A stretch of DNA of 64,000 nt from an uncultured Hellea sp. (GTDB lineage: Bacteria > Pseudomonadota > Alphaproteobacteria > Caulobacterales > Maricaulaceae): the NCBI GenBank assembly GCA_938007935.1, contig CALLMD010000006.1, positions 1 through 64,000 of the forward strand, in the 5' to 3' direction. How positions within the stretch are numbered: position 1 is the stretch's first letter; each line of letters starts with the position of its first letter. The position numbers and the translations under genes are program-made. The notes below the pieces were generated by a model. It worked only from the letters and a program-made list of their open reading frames with translations, made no database searches and was not told the origin of the DNA. Below, piece after piece: positions 24,679 through 33,291 of this stretch.

Positions 24679-26400
24679 ATGAAAACTGCACTAAAATTTA
24701 CACTACTTGCGGGCGCGGCTGCTGCGGCTATCGCAATACCCGTATCAGCCAACCATCAAATGGCTGGTCTGCGCGGTATGTTTAAACCACAAGCGCCAAT
24801 AGGTGAATTTGAAGGTCGGTTCGTCCAGCCACAGAGCCACGCGATGTCTTGGCAAGAAAACCGCCTACAAGCGCAATCTCAGCCGACATATTATACATCA
24901 AATTATGCGCCAAGCTCATATGCTCAAGCGCCACAAGGTCAGACAGAAAATGTTCGCTATTATAATGCTGAGGATTACTATGCTCAAAATGGCTATGTTG
25001 CGACACAGCAAGGCTTGCAACTTCGTGGCTTCGCAAATCCCGGTCAGGTTCATTATAGCCAAAGCGCAGCAAATGCTTTCCATGCTGATGCTGGACGAGC
25101 CTTTGATGTTGGCGGCGTAACAGTTCGGACAAACTCAAATCATTCGCGTGATATGCTAGATTGGCAGGAAAATACGACAGGTAAAACGCTTACTCTTTTG
25201 GCTAACCGGGCCAATGGGCAGCTCAAAGACAACTCGCTTTATATCGGCGCAGGGTTCCAAGGCGGCCTAAAATATCAAAAAACCTCTGAAGATGGATTAT
25301 TCCCGATCCTGTCGCGCTTCCCCTTCTTCTCAGACAGAACAGATGATGAATCAGGTGTGTTTGCTATTGATCACGCGGCCCTGTCTTTCACTTCGACTTT
25401 TGGCGATTGGACAACTGTTTATATGCAGCCTGAATATTCAGAGACTGAATATGGACGCAATCAGGACGAGTTCCAGCTCCGCAAAGCCTTTGTTGTCTTT
25501 GGTAATCTTGAAAAAACACCTTTCTACGCAGCCTTTGGCCGCAAAACTATCGATTTTGGTAACTTTGATAGCTACAACGCCTTTACCCATAATGAAGGCG
25601 CGCATTACTTCTGGGCAGTTTCAGATCAGCCCGTTGCTGAAGTCGGATATTATAAGAATGGTTTGAAGCTGACAGCCTCAGCCTTCTCTGGAGGACGTCA
25701 ACTACGCGTTGGTCTTGCGGGTGAAGAAAACAATATTGCCAATTACGCCTTTAATGCAGAAAAGGAATTCCGCATTGGCAATAAAGGCGCCTTTACAGTT
25801 GGCGGTGGTTATCTACACGACTCCATTTACCGTGATAACTGGACGGCCCATACGTTCCAAGAACGTGATAACGGAACGCCGCCTGCAAACTTTATCGAAT
25901 ATCGCAATAGTATTGTTAACGGCTTTGCTGAGTATAATAGCGATTTCTTTGATGCGATGATTGAATACACAACAACGCTTAGACCTTGGGCCGCGGCTAT
26001 TCCGCAAGCTCCAAATGGCACACCTCTTCCGCAATATCTGGTGGATCCAACAGGTTCGACAACTGAGTTTAGCAATATCAATTTTGATGAAAATCTAAGC
26101 ACAATTGTTGCTCAGGCGCGGATTAAGCCAATGCTCCCTAACGGAAAACGCGTCGCCATCGCAGCAACTGGGTCTTGGGGCAATATTAGTGATGATTTCG
26201 GAAATCCGTTTACCAGAACGACCTTCCAGAAAAACCAGCAACATGCAGCCTCTATTGAGTATCCCATCAATGACTTCCTCGAAGTGGGGGCGGAATATGT
26301 TTACAATAAAGGCTTTATTCCATTCGTAGCACCGCAACTGGTCTCCAACGACCAAGTTGACGCTCATGCCATCAATATCGGCTTCAAAGCCCGCTTCTAG
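24679..26400 (+). CDS. Outer-membrane beta-barrel protein, LbtU-like porin
   Basis: 573 residues from MKTALKFTLLAG, with AGGGGAAA before this ATG. A signal peptide ends near PVSA. A roughly 130-residue Gln/Tyr-rich N-terminal region is followed by a beta-barrel-like domain ending in Phe ('INIGFKARF'), the usual outer-membrane signature. The segments 'TTVYMQPEYSETEYGR', 'FGRKTIDFGNFDSYNAFTHN' and 'AEVGYYKNGLKLTASAF' resemble the LbtU siderophore-porin family, but substrate cannot be inferred. The first 100 or so residues are related to the next gene's protein. It sits 16 bases after the sigma-54 regulator. Confidence 0.75.
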   Translation: MKTALKFTLLAGAAAAAIAIPVSANHQMAGLRGMFKPQAPIGEFEGRFVQPQSHAMSWQENRLQAQSQPTYYTSNYAPSSYAQAPQGQTENVRYYNAEDYYAQNGYVATQQGLQLRGFANPGQVHYSQSAANAFHADAGRAFDVGGVTVRTNSNHSRDMLDWQENTTGKTLTLLANRANGQLKDNSLYIGAGFQGGLKYQKTSEDGLFPILSRFPFFSDRTDDESGVFAIDHAALSFTSTFGDWTTVYMQPEYSETEYGRNQDEFQLRKAFVVFGNLEKTPFYAAFGRKTIDFGNFDSYNAFTHNEGAHYFWAVSDQPVAEVGYYKNGLKLTASAFSGGRQLRVGLAGEENNIANYAFNAEKEFRIGNKGAFTVGGGYLHDSIYRDNWTAHTFQERDNGTPPANFIEYRNSIVNGFAEYNSDFFDAMIEYTTTLRPWAAAIPQAPNGTPLPQYLVDPTGSTTEFSNINFDENLSTIVAQARIKPMLPNGKRVAIAATGSWGNISDDFGNPFTRTTFQKNQQHAASIEYPINDFLEVGAEYVYNKGFIPFVAPQLVSNDQVDAHAINIGFKARF

Positions 26401-26439
26401 TCATATCCACATCAAATAGATCGAAAGATTGAGGACAAA

Positions 26440-27408
26440 ATGAATACACTATTAAAAATTGCACTCTTAGTCGGCAGCTCTGGGTCTGTTATAGCTCTAC
26501 CTGTTTCCGCAGGAAATCACGTTGCTGAACTGCGCGGGATGTCCAACCCTTATGCAGCTATCGCCGAGTTTGAAGGTGGTCATGGCGCTCAGCTTAGTCA
26601 TAATATGATGTGGCAACATAATCAGTTGCCTCAGACAATGGCTCAACCAAGATACGCCTCGTCAAGATTTGCACCGTCGTCTTCGTCAAGCTCACATGGT
26701 ATGACAGTACCGCGTTACAGCGCGCCGCAGACATACGCTATACCGAGTGCAAAAATGCGCTCACGTAAATTTGGTTACGGTGATGTTTATGACTATGAAA
26801 GCGGTCATTGTGGTCAGGCTTGTGCCGCCCCAATGCCCCGGCCTATGCCTCAATATAGAACATATATGGCTCCAGTGCAGCCCGTTCAAACCTATCGTCA
26901 GATAACTCAATATAAATGCTGGGACGGCGAAATTGTCAGCACGAGCGATGGCTGTAAACGTCAAACCATTACACAAACGATCCCGCAATTTAAATGCTGG
27001 GATGGCGAGATTGTAACCGATGAAAATGGATGCAAACGTCAAATGATTACGCGTGAAGTTATGTCAACGCGTAGCAGCGGCAGTTTCTCATCGCCTGTAA
27101 ATTGTCCGTCAGGTACAACAGCGCAATCAGATGGGACATGCCTGGAATCAAGCTCAATGCCTGTCACGAGCTATGATAGCGGTTTCTCAAGCTATAACAG
27201 CCAGCCAAGCTTTAGCAGCACGCCGACAAATTGCCCGGCAGGTACAACGGCGCAATCAGACGGAACCTGTATGGAAGGTGGATCATCTGACTACACGAGT
27301 CCTTATGCTGGTGCCTCCATTGATCTTTTCAGAGGCTATAGCTCAGGCGATAGCTATGGGTCTGGCAACAGCTACGACTCAAGCAGCTATCTACCTATCC
27401 GTAAATAA
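26440..27408 (+). CDS. Secreted Cys-repeat protein sharing its N-terminus with the upstream porin
   Basis: 322 residues with a signal peptide. Residues after the cut ('HVAELRGMSNPYAAIAEFEG' and 'SHNMMWQHNQL') parallel those of the upstream porin ('HQMAGLRGMFKPQAPIGEFE', 'SHAMSWQENRL'), so the two genes share a module. Then come two copies of a KCWDGEIV...GCKRQ unit (about residues 157-200) and two copies of NCP(S/A)GTTAQSDGTC (about 225-275), all with paired Cys. A Ser/Tyr/Gly-rich tail follows. It is probably an envelope protein with disulfide-bonded repeats. No known family; co-transcription with the porin is likely from the 39-base gap. Confidence 0.75.
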   Translation: MNTLLKIALLVGSSGSVIALPVSAGNHVAELRGMSNPYAAIAEFEGGHGAQLSHNMMWQHNQLPQTMAQPRYASSRFAPSSSSSSHGMTVPRYSAPQTYAIPSAKMRSRKFGYGDVYDYESGHCGQACAAPMPRPMPQYRTYMAPVQPVQTYRQITQYKCWDGEIVSTSDGCKRQTITQTIPQFKCWDGEIVTDENGCKRQMITREVMSTRSSGSFSSPVNCPSGTTAQSDGTCLESSSMPVTSYDSGFSSYNSQPSFSSTPTNCPAGTTAQSDGTCMEGGSSDYTSPYAGASIDLFRGYSSGDSYGSGNSYDSSSYLPIRK

Positions 27409-27444
27409 TCCCACATCTCTTTACTAGCGTAAGCTAGGAGAAAG

Positions 27445-27484
27445 ATGAGCCTGAACACGCTGGGCGCGGCGTGTTCAGGCTCAT
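27445..27484. terminator. 16-bp perfect hairpin, bidirectional terminator between convergent genes
   Basis: atgagcctgaacacgc is followed by an 8-base loop and its exact reverse complement. It lies between the stops of the plus-strand Cys-repeat gene and the minus-strand gene at 27507. Neither side has a long T-run, so termination strength is uncertain, but the perfect stem and location fit a shared terminator. Confidence 0.7.
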
Positions 27485-27506
27485 TACATTTAGCCCTTTG
27501 AAACCC

Positions 27507-28085
27507 TTATTTTATGACACGTAAAAACGGTTTTTTAGGTGGGACATATTCTGGAATATATGGCTCTTCTTTTTTAGGCGGCCAATTATTGTCGGGCATA
27601 TCATCCTCGATATGACGCACGCGCGGCTGATATCCAGATTTTGATTTAAAACCCTTTTGTTTAAAACTGGATTTGGGCTTATTTTTCCATCTATCCGCCG
27701 TGCGCTCATAATCGGCATCCAGGCCCTCGCCTTGAATACTAGCCTCGCTTGGCTTCTTTTTGAGGTCTTTGACTTTCTTATTCATCGCCGCGAGTACGCG
27801 TTTTTGCGCGAAACTTAGCGCGTCCCCTGGCCGCCCTTTTTCTCGGTCATGAAAAGCCGAACCAAATTTATCAAGGCGCTCGACAACGCTCTCACCAAAT
27901 TCATTTTCAAACTCTGAAATTTCGCCTTGTTCGGTCAGCGTGCGATGAAGGCGTTTAAGTTTACGTCTTGCATTACGCGCAGAGCGCTCGCGCGTTTTAG
28001 CATATTTTTCGCGCTGCTTTTCTAGCGCGTCATCACGCGCCGCCTGCTGGGCTTGCCATTCTTGTTTGTCATAATCTGCCGACAT
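27507..28085 (-). CDS. Basic, coiled-coil-rich protein of unknown function
   Basis: 192 residues. The N-terminal half is highly charged and helical ('EKYAKTRERSARNARRKLKR'); the C-terminal part is Lys/Pro-rich and probably disordered ('PPKKEEPYIPEYVPPKKPF'). No signal peptide or membrane segment. No family recognised. It lies 48 bases after gapR on the same strand and may be co-expressed; nucleic-acid binding is possible from the charge but not shown. Confidence 0.7.
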   Translation of the reverse strand: MSADYDKQEWQAQQAARDDALEKQREKYAKTRERSARNARRKLKRLHRTLTEQGEISEFENEFGESVVERLDKFGSAFHDREKGRPGDALSFAQKRVLAAMNKKVKDLKKKPSEASIQGEGLDADYERTADRWKNKPKSSFKQKGFKSKSGYQPRVRHIEDDMPDNNWPPKKEEPYIPEYVPPKKPFLRVIK

Positions 28086-28133
28086 ATGTGCTGATTATCA
28101 CAAACAGAACAAAAGTCGAACATTATTTATAAC

Positions 28134-28400
28134 CTATAGGTCTGCAACAACATCCATATAAATATCCAGCAAAGCTTCTTGCTCAGCCCGCTCTGCAGCA
28201 TCTTGCTTACGCAATGACACAACTTTGCGAATAACTTTTGTATCGAGACCAAAAGTTTTCACCTCGGCGTAAACCTCACGAATATCAGCCGCTAGCTCGG
28301 TTTTTTCGGCTTCCAGCCGTTCAATACGCGCAATGAATTGCTTGAGTTTTTCACGAGTTGCTTGCCCTAATTGGTCAGCACGATCAGCATCAGAAAGCAT
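28134..28400 (-). CDS. gapR: GapR/DUF2312 nucleoid-associated protein
   Basis: 88 residues matching the DUF2312 family along its length: 'LKQFIARIERLEAEKTELA', 'DIREVYAEVKTFGLDTKVI' and 'RKVVSLRKQDAAERAEQEAL'. In Caulobacter GapR encircles overtwisted DNA ahead of replication and transcription and stimulates topoisomerases. It marks the left chromosomal flank of the tRNA-Met islands. Confidence 0.93.
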   Translation of the reverse strand: MLSDADRADQLGQATREKLKQFIARIERLEAEKTELAADIREVYAEVKTFGLDTKVIRKVVSLRKQDAAERAEQEALLDIYMDVVADL

Positions 28401-28523
28401 GAAATATCCTTTTATAGAACCTTCCCGTCTCTTAAATCACTCCGACAAATTCTCCAGTCAATCCATGGTCTTTGTTGTGGATGGAATGTGAGGAGAGCGC
28501 AACGATATGTTTTTAAAAAGAAA

Positions 28524-28570
28524 AATGGTAGTGAGAGTGAGACTTGAACTCACGACCTCAGGATTATGAG
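28524..28570. repeat. attL: 47-bp copy of the tRNA-Met 3' half
   Basis: This stretch is identical to 51120-51166 and to 60231-60277. It covers the tRNA-Met 3' end through the anticodon loop, plus two bases beyond CCA. Here it lacks the 5' half, so it is not a working tRNA. It marks the left junction between chromosome and Island A. After the core the sequence turns to cgcagga, unlike the intact tRNA (tcctgcg). Confidence 0.93.
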
Positions 28571-28660
28571 CGCAGGAATCGCCATTTTTCTAAGATTCAG
28601 AAAAATTTTTAACAATCATATCAAAGGCTTAGAATTTTTGAAAATCATGAAAATTCATGA

Positions 28661-28731
28661 AATTCACACGTCACAGCTATTTTTGTGTGAAAACCGTGTG
28701 ATTTTACGCACGCAGGATAATACTCACACGC
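28661..28731. promoter_or_regulatory. Cluster of probable integrase arm-type sites, left end of Island A
   Basis: Four copies of a CGTGTGA-like motif in mixed orientation: aattcacacgt (28661), gtgtgaa (28685), ccgtgtgatt (28694) and actcacacgc (28722). The first is the exact reverse complement of acgtgtgaatt at 51045 at the other end of the island. This fits arm sites of a lambda-like tyrosine integrase. The rest of the gap 28571-28854 shows no convincing gene. Confidence 0.6.
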
Positions 28732-28854
28732 AAGTTTCAACTTGCCAATCTGCATCAAAATGGATTAACCCCTTTTTTTAAGATATTTGACTTTGAAAGT
28801 AATTCAATTACCTTCTAGAAGATAAAAGCAGAATTAATTGATTTCGATAATGCA

Positions 28855-29094
28855 TTGGAGCAAAAAAACTTCGTATTCAATGTATCACAAATTGACAAAG
28901 AAATTGACTTTAACGATTTAAGGGACGAATTGATAAAGCATGTCTGCAAAGTAAGACTTTCTGTAAAAAACGCATGCCACGGCAAAGTTAACTTAAATGG
29001 AAATAGATACCAATGGTTTTTTGGGTATCACGAAGATTACTTCCGTAAAAATAGAACCAAAAACATCCATGAGTTAATCTTAGTTTTAGAATAA
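28855..29094 (+). CDS. Small hypothetical protein
   Basis: 79 residues from a TTG. The sequence has a normal amino-acid mix for an AT-rich island ('LIKHVCKVRLSVKNACHGKV', 'WFFGYHEDYFRKNRTKNIHE'), but no recognisable domain. Start uncertain: no good ribosome site is seen, and the frame stays open upstream to a TAG at 28816. Its last bases overlap the tail of the convergent membrane gene. May be spurious. Confidence 0.3.
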   Translation: MEQKNFVFNVSQIDKEIDFNDLRDELIKHVCKVRLSVKNACHGKVNLNGNRYQWFFGYHEDYFRKNRTKNIHELILVLE

Positions 29095-29622
29095 ATAATG
29101 GTTGAATATAGAATATGTAACACTAATTACACGTATAGTCGCTGATATAATAATTAGCAAAGCCCCCACTAATACTAGAGCGCGAACAGCATTTTTCCAT
29201 TTTAATTTTGATATCTCCTCTTTCACCCAATAGTCCCTTATCAAACCTTCACGGGTGCGTTCAATTTGGCTATCAGGAATGTATTCTGGAGCTATTTCAC
29301 CAAGTTTTCTTCCACTTAATAACAGGTCCTCAACTGTACCATACACTTTGATAATTTTAGGAGCGAATAGAGAAAAAATGAGTACTGAAAAAGACAAAAG
29401 TAATAGTCCATAGTACATTAATATCGGCTCTATAGAAACGCTATTATCTAACAACCTAGTATATGAAACCGGACTATTATCGGTTGGTTCTTTAGAAAGT
29501 CTAAAAATTATAAATTGCCCTAATAATGGATAAATAAAGCCTGACCATTTCACAGCAGGATGCCATAATACTGATGCTAAAAAGCTCCAAGAAAGTTTAT
29601 CCCAAGAAGTTTTCAATAGCAT
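29086..29622 (-). CDS. Three-helix membrane protein coupled to a P-loop NTPase
   Basis: 178 residues with hydrophobic stretches at about 25-42, 66-90 and 145-172. A charged helical cytoplasmic segment ('EYIPDSQIERTREGLIRDYW') lies between the second and third. No family recognised. Its start lies 26 bases inside the preceding large NTPase gene, so the two are probably translated together. A membrane partner next to an NTPase resembles sensor-effector pairs in phage defence, where the membrane protein disrupts the envelope. That role is inference only. Confidence 0.65.
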   Translation of the reverse strand: MLLKTSWDKLSWSFLASVLWHPAVKWSGFIYPLLGQFIIFRLSKEPTDNSPVSYTRLLDNSVSIEPILMYYGLLLLSFSVLIFSLFAPKIIKVYGTVEDLLLSGRKLGEIAPEYIPDSQIERTREGLIRDYWVKEEISKLKWKNAVRALVLVGALLIIISATIRVISVTYSIFNHYLF

Positions 29623-32350
29623 TTATATTTCCCCTATTTTTATTTTTATATTTAGCGGCCACTTTGTACTCATAAGATTGTATTAAGCTGTACGTACTTT
29701 GCATATCATTTCGCAAATCATTATATCTGTCTGCCTCTCCTGTAGCTTCTGACATTGAGACAATCCTTGAGATAGCTCCTCCTAATCTTAAAAATACATC
29801 TGAAATTGGAGAGCCACATCGAAAACTCGCTTCATTTAACTTGCCGCGTTGTAAATTCCTTAACATAGACTCCTCAGCAGGTAACAAAATACTTATGCTT
29901 CTGATAATTGAACTAAAAATATCTGGTAGAGGCAAAGGAATTATATTTTCTTCTTTATCAAGAAGAGCATAGTAAGTTCTAAAATATTCTCGTTTTGACA
30001 TCCCACTCAGATAAATTAATGCATCAATTGATGAAAACGCCCATTGAGTATAACATGTTGTACCCAACAATGTATTTAAGTATCCATGTCCCGCCCATGA
30101 AAGAAGAAAGTCTCTCTGCAAACTTACTTTACCATGCACTTTAAGTTGGTGATAGTCATCGACTGAACTGAAAATAAGCCTACGGTCTGGCCTAGTTAGA
30201 GTCATCAGCAAATCTACAGTATCATTTCTGTTGATACCAACTCTCGAAGCAGTTCTAATTATCCTCTTAAAGTTCATGCCTTTTTGGTTACTCCAAAGCC
30301 GCTCTCTAATGTGATATAATAGCCAAATAGGAAAAACGCTTATTTCATCTCCATTGATAGTAAACAAATTAACAGGAGAAAAGTCTTGTTCTTCTGCTCC
30401 TTTTCTCATTTCTGACTGCAAAAGTAGAACGCTAGAAAGATGAAACCTCGACTGTCTTGAGGGTTTTGACAAAGCTTGATAAATCTCTTCATCAATATCG
30501 TTGGGGTGTTTTTTTTGACCCTCCACTAGTTTTCTTGCCACTTCCGTTTTGCCCTTCAAATCACTTATAGATTTGAGAAGGGCAAAGTGATAAGTGCGCA
30601 TGTCTGATATGACCATAGTATCAGGTTCAGCATTATCAATTATTTTATCGATTTCATATTGCAAGTCCGCTAGCCAGGACGAGTCCACATCAAGCTTTCG
30701 CAATTCCTTGAAGTTCCTTAAGACAATTACTTTAATCGAATTATCAGAAGGGATTTTTTGCAATGAATTTTTAGCATTAATTTGAACGATCCTACTAACC
30801 CGAAATCCATGTGATACGGGAATATCCTCATATGCGGCGGAGGTTTCTCTAAGCTCATTCAAACAAAATGACTCTACTTGGCTAGCAACATCAATGTGTG
30901 TTAGTCCTTGTACTATGCCACTCTTGATAATATCGAATATACACCCAACATAGTTCTCAGCGTAATTATTTGCTAGTATCCTTGCTAGAGCATTCCTCGA
31001 ACTTATAACTTCTGCTGAAGTGTTTATTCTTGGATTTAAAGCTTCCGATGTTAACCAGTCATATGTTAATTTAAATGCCAACCTAATATTACTACCCGCA
31101 ATCGAAAATAGTAAGTTTGAAAAATCACATTTATGATCTGTGATCACGCAGATTAATTCAAACAGTCTTGATAAATATAAAGTCTGATCTTTATCGTACA
31201 AGTTAACATCAAATTTCTCAGAAAATATTTCATCAAACACTCTATCTAAAATTATATCGACTGGTTCGGCGCTACCAAAATAATCTGGGTCACCATCTAT
31301 TTGCGTGCCCATAAGTTCGGAATAACTAGAAAGGCGTAAAGGGAGTATAATACGTAAATTGGAAAATACTTTTCCACGTTTTCTTTGAAATGTTTTCAGG
31401 TCATCATAAAGCGCTCTCAAATCTACTTCTATGAATTGATCTGCATTATCAATAAAAATACAAAGTGGATAATTTTCAAACAGGTTATTATCATGGTTGA
31501 TTGTCAAATTTGAACTCAAACTTACCGTCGCTTCATCAGAAATTTCTGGATGTTTAATTTTCGTAGAATTACCTTTTATCTCCGAGACCAAGCCAATTAT
31601 TGTCAACAAATCAGAAACTGAAACATTAGTGTCATATTCTAGTTCTTGCCAAAAAAGATCTGAAAAATCATAGATGTCTTCTCTAATGTACTTGTTGAAA
31701 ATTAATCTAATTTTTCGAGATGTACGTTTCCCTATTTTCTTATTTTCATTATTCTTTGAAAAATGAGTTTTTAAAAACTCGATCTGCTCAGTATCATTCT
31801 GAAATAGGCTTTCAATTTCTGCAATGATTTGAGACTTAACAAATTTGGTATATTTAGAAACAGCATCTGGATATTCGTAGATACCTGTAATTTCCACTTC
31901 GTCACGATTATTTGGCCTTTCTGGGTCTGTTGTTGAGGCTTCTTTTGGATTAACATTTACATATATCGCACGAGGCCTAACATAACCTTCATCAATGCCT
32001 GCAGAACAAACATTGATGTAGTTAGTTAAACTCTTACAAAAAGATGATTTGCCTGAACCTGAACCTGAACGAAAAGTATGAAGTGTTGTAGAAGATACTT
32101 TAAGATTTCGAATGAATGTTTTTTCATAATGCCCAATCTCATTGTACCCAATTCTTATATTGCTATTTTGAGCCCTTGAAGGGATTGGTTTTTGCCCATT
32201 TTTAACCTTCAATGGAGGAAAAAGCCTTTTACGAGGAACCCAGCTAGATTTATACTCTAAATGCGGATCAGCAGCCGCATCATTAAAAAGAGATTGGGTA
32301 TTAGTTAATAAGTACTGATTTTGCACTTTGCCATCTAATCTTGTTGACAC
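29597..32350 (-). CDS. Large P-loop NTPase of unknown function
   Basis: 917 residues. Walker A 'GSGSGKSS' at about 96-103; a Walker B-like 'LCIFIDNADQF' near 296-306, with Asp-Asn instead of Asp-Glu. Downstream of the NTPase core come several hundred residues of mostly helical sequence without a recognised domain. This layout resembles STAND/KAP-type NTPases: ATPase, then a long C-terminal part that could sense a partner. No signal peptide. It overlaps the membrane-protein gene downstream. The gene is strongly AT-rich compared with the core genome. Confidence 0.75.
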   Translation of the reverse strand: MSTRLDGKVQNQYLLTNTQSLFNDAAADPHLEYKSSWVPRKRLFPPLKVKNGQKPIPSRAQNSNIRIGYNEIGHYEKTFIRNLKVSSTTLHTFRSGSGSGKSSFCKSLTNYINVCSAGIDEGYVRPRAIYVNVNPKEASTTDPERPNNRDEVEITGIYEYPDAVSKYTKFVKSQIIAEIESLFQNDTEQIEFLKTHFSKNNENKKIGKRTSRKIRLIFNKYIREDIYDFSDLFWQELEYDTNVSVSDLLTIIGLVSEIKGNSTKIKHPEISDEATVSLSSNLTINHDNNLFENYPLCIFIDNADQFIEVDLRALYDDLKTFQRKRGKVFSNLRIILPLRLSSYSELMGTQIDGDPDYFGSAEPVDIILDRVFDEIFSEKFDVNLYDKDQTLYLSRLFELICVITDHKCDFSNLLFSIAGSNIRLAFKLTYDWLTSEALNPRINTSAEVISSRNALARILANNYAENYVGCIFDIIKSGIVQGLTHIDVASQVESFCLNELRETSAAYEDIPVSHGFRVSRIVQINAKNSLQKIPSDNSIKVIVLRNFKELRKLDVDSSWLADLQYEIDKIIDNAEPDTMVISDMRTYHFALLKSISDLKGKTEVARKLVEGQKKHPNDIDEEIYQALSKPSRQSRFHLSSVLLLQSEMRKGAEEQDFSPVNLFTINGDEISVFPIWLLYHIRERLWSNQKGMNFKRIIRTASRVGINRNDTVDLLMTLTRPDRRLIFSSVDDYHQLKVHGKVSLQRDFLLSWAGHGYLNTLLGTTCYTQWAFSSIDALIYLSGMSKREYFRTYYALLDKEENIIPLPLPDIFSSIIRSISILLPAEESMLRNLQRGKLNEASFRCGSPISDVFLRLGGAISRIVSMSEATGEADRYNDLRNDMQSTYSLIQSYEYKVAAKYKNKNRGNINAIENFLG

Positions 32351-32427
32351 TTTGCCTCCCTAATATTTGAAAAAGAGTATCAAAGGCTGAAAATAAAAAT
32401 GCAACCTCTTATTTGTAATTCGTAAAC

Positions 32428-33291
32428 TTAAGACTCAAGTCCGTAATCAAACAAAAATGGATTTGCACTTTTGGAGTCTGTAAACACCCAACCTCGAGAT
32501 AAATCCTTACCTAATTGTTCAAAAGTATTGAAGAGAAAAGCCTTTTTAAAATCATGAAAATTATCTGTTTGGATAAAAGCTATTTTTACACCTTTAAGAA
32601 CATTTTCTTTCATGTGTACCGAACAAATAAGCGGGGAAATTTCTAGCTTATATTTTATAGCAACAGCTCCAGTTTCCAAAACTTCGATGTAGCGCTTAAG
32701 TTGCTTGGTAACGGCCTTAGTCTCTGTGGTTCGGTGAATTTCTAAGATATAGATTCTTGGTTGCCCATTGATCGCTACCCCAAAGATACCGTCTGGCACA
32801 ATGGGAGTTGAGTCGTTTGGCAATCTGATTTCCGTTTTGGGTGTAAAATTGCCCTGCCGTCGTGAGCCAATAATATCGAAGTCCATATCCGTGAAAAGAA
32901 TATCTACATCGGGGCGACTGTTCGCCCATTGCCGAAATCCAATATGGAAATCAACTTGAACGATACGATGCTTTGCAAACATCGCTCCGAACTGGACTTG
33001 GCCTTTGGGATAAGGAAAATTTTCAATCGGTTGTTTGTAAACTTCAGCAAGGTGCTTTGCGCCATGTTCCGTAAGGTAGTGTACTTCGGGCAGAAAATTA
33101 CCAAGTTTACGTTTCTTGGCGAGAGGCTTTCTCGAACGGTGTAGCTTGGGTAATATGTTTTTACGAACGGACGCGTCACTGGCTCCGATGCCAAGTTTTA
33201 CAAATTGAGATACAGTAAGAAACCGATAGATCGATAAAGCGTGTAGAGCTTCAAGAGGTTTAGCCGAAAGTGATTGAACAACTTTACTCAT
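32428..33291 (-). CDS. Replication-relaxation family protein
   Basis: 287 residues. The N-terminal winged-helix-like part, 'LHALSIYRFLTVSQFVKLG', and 'VHYLTEHGAKHLAEVY' match the replication-relaxation family found on plasmids and integrative elements. 'RIVQVDFHIGFRQWANSRPD' and 'VPDGIFGVAINGQPRIYILE' follow, as in many members. The function is poorly known but linked to plasmid replication or transfer. Its ATG overlaps the stop of the TraD/HerA-like ATPase as ATGA. Confidence 0.8.
   Translation of the reverse strand: MSKVVQSLSAKPLEALHALSIYRFLTVSQFVKLGIGASDASVRKNILPKLHRSRKPLAKKRKLGNFLPEVHYLTEHGAKHLAEVYKQPIENFPYPKGQVQFGAMFAKHRIVQVDFHIGFRQWANSRPDVDILFTDMDFDIIGSRRQGNFTPKTEIRLPNDSTPIVPDGIFGVAINGQPRIYILEIHRTTETKAVTKQLKRYIEVLETGAVAIKYKLEISPLICSVHMKENVLKGVKIAFIQTDNFHDFKKAFLFNTFEQLGKDLSRGWVFTDSKSANPFLFDYGLES

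Noticed and set aside
28566-28781. 71-residue ORF just inside attL
   Set aside because: It overlaps the att core and the arm sites and has no ribosome site or domain.
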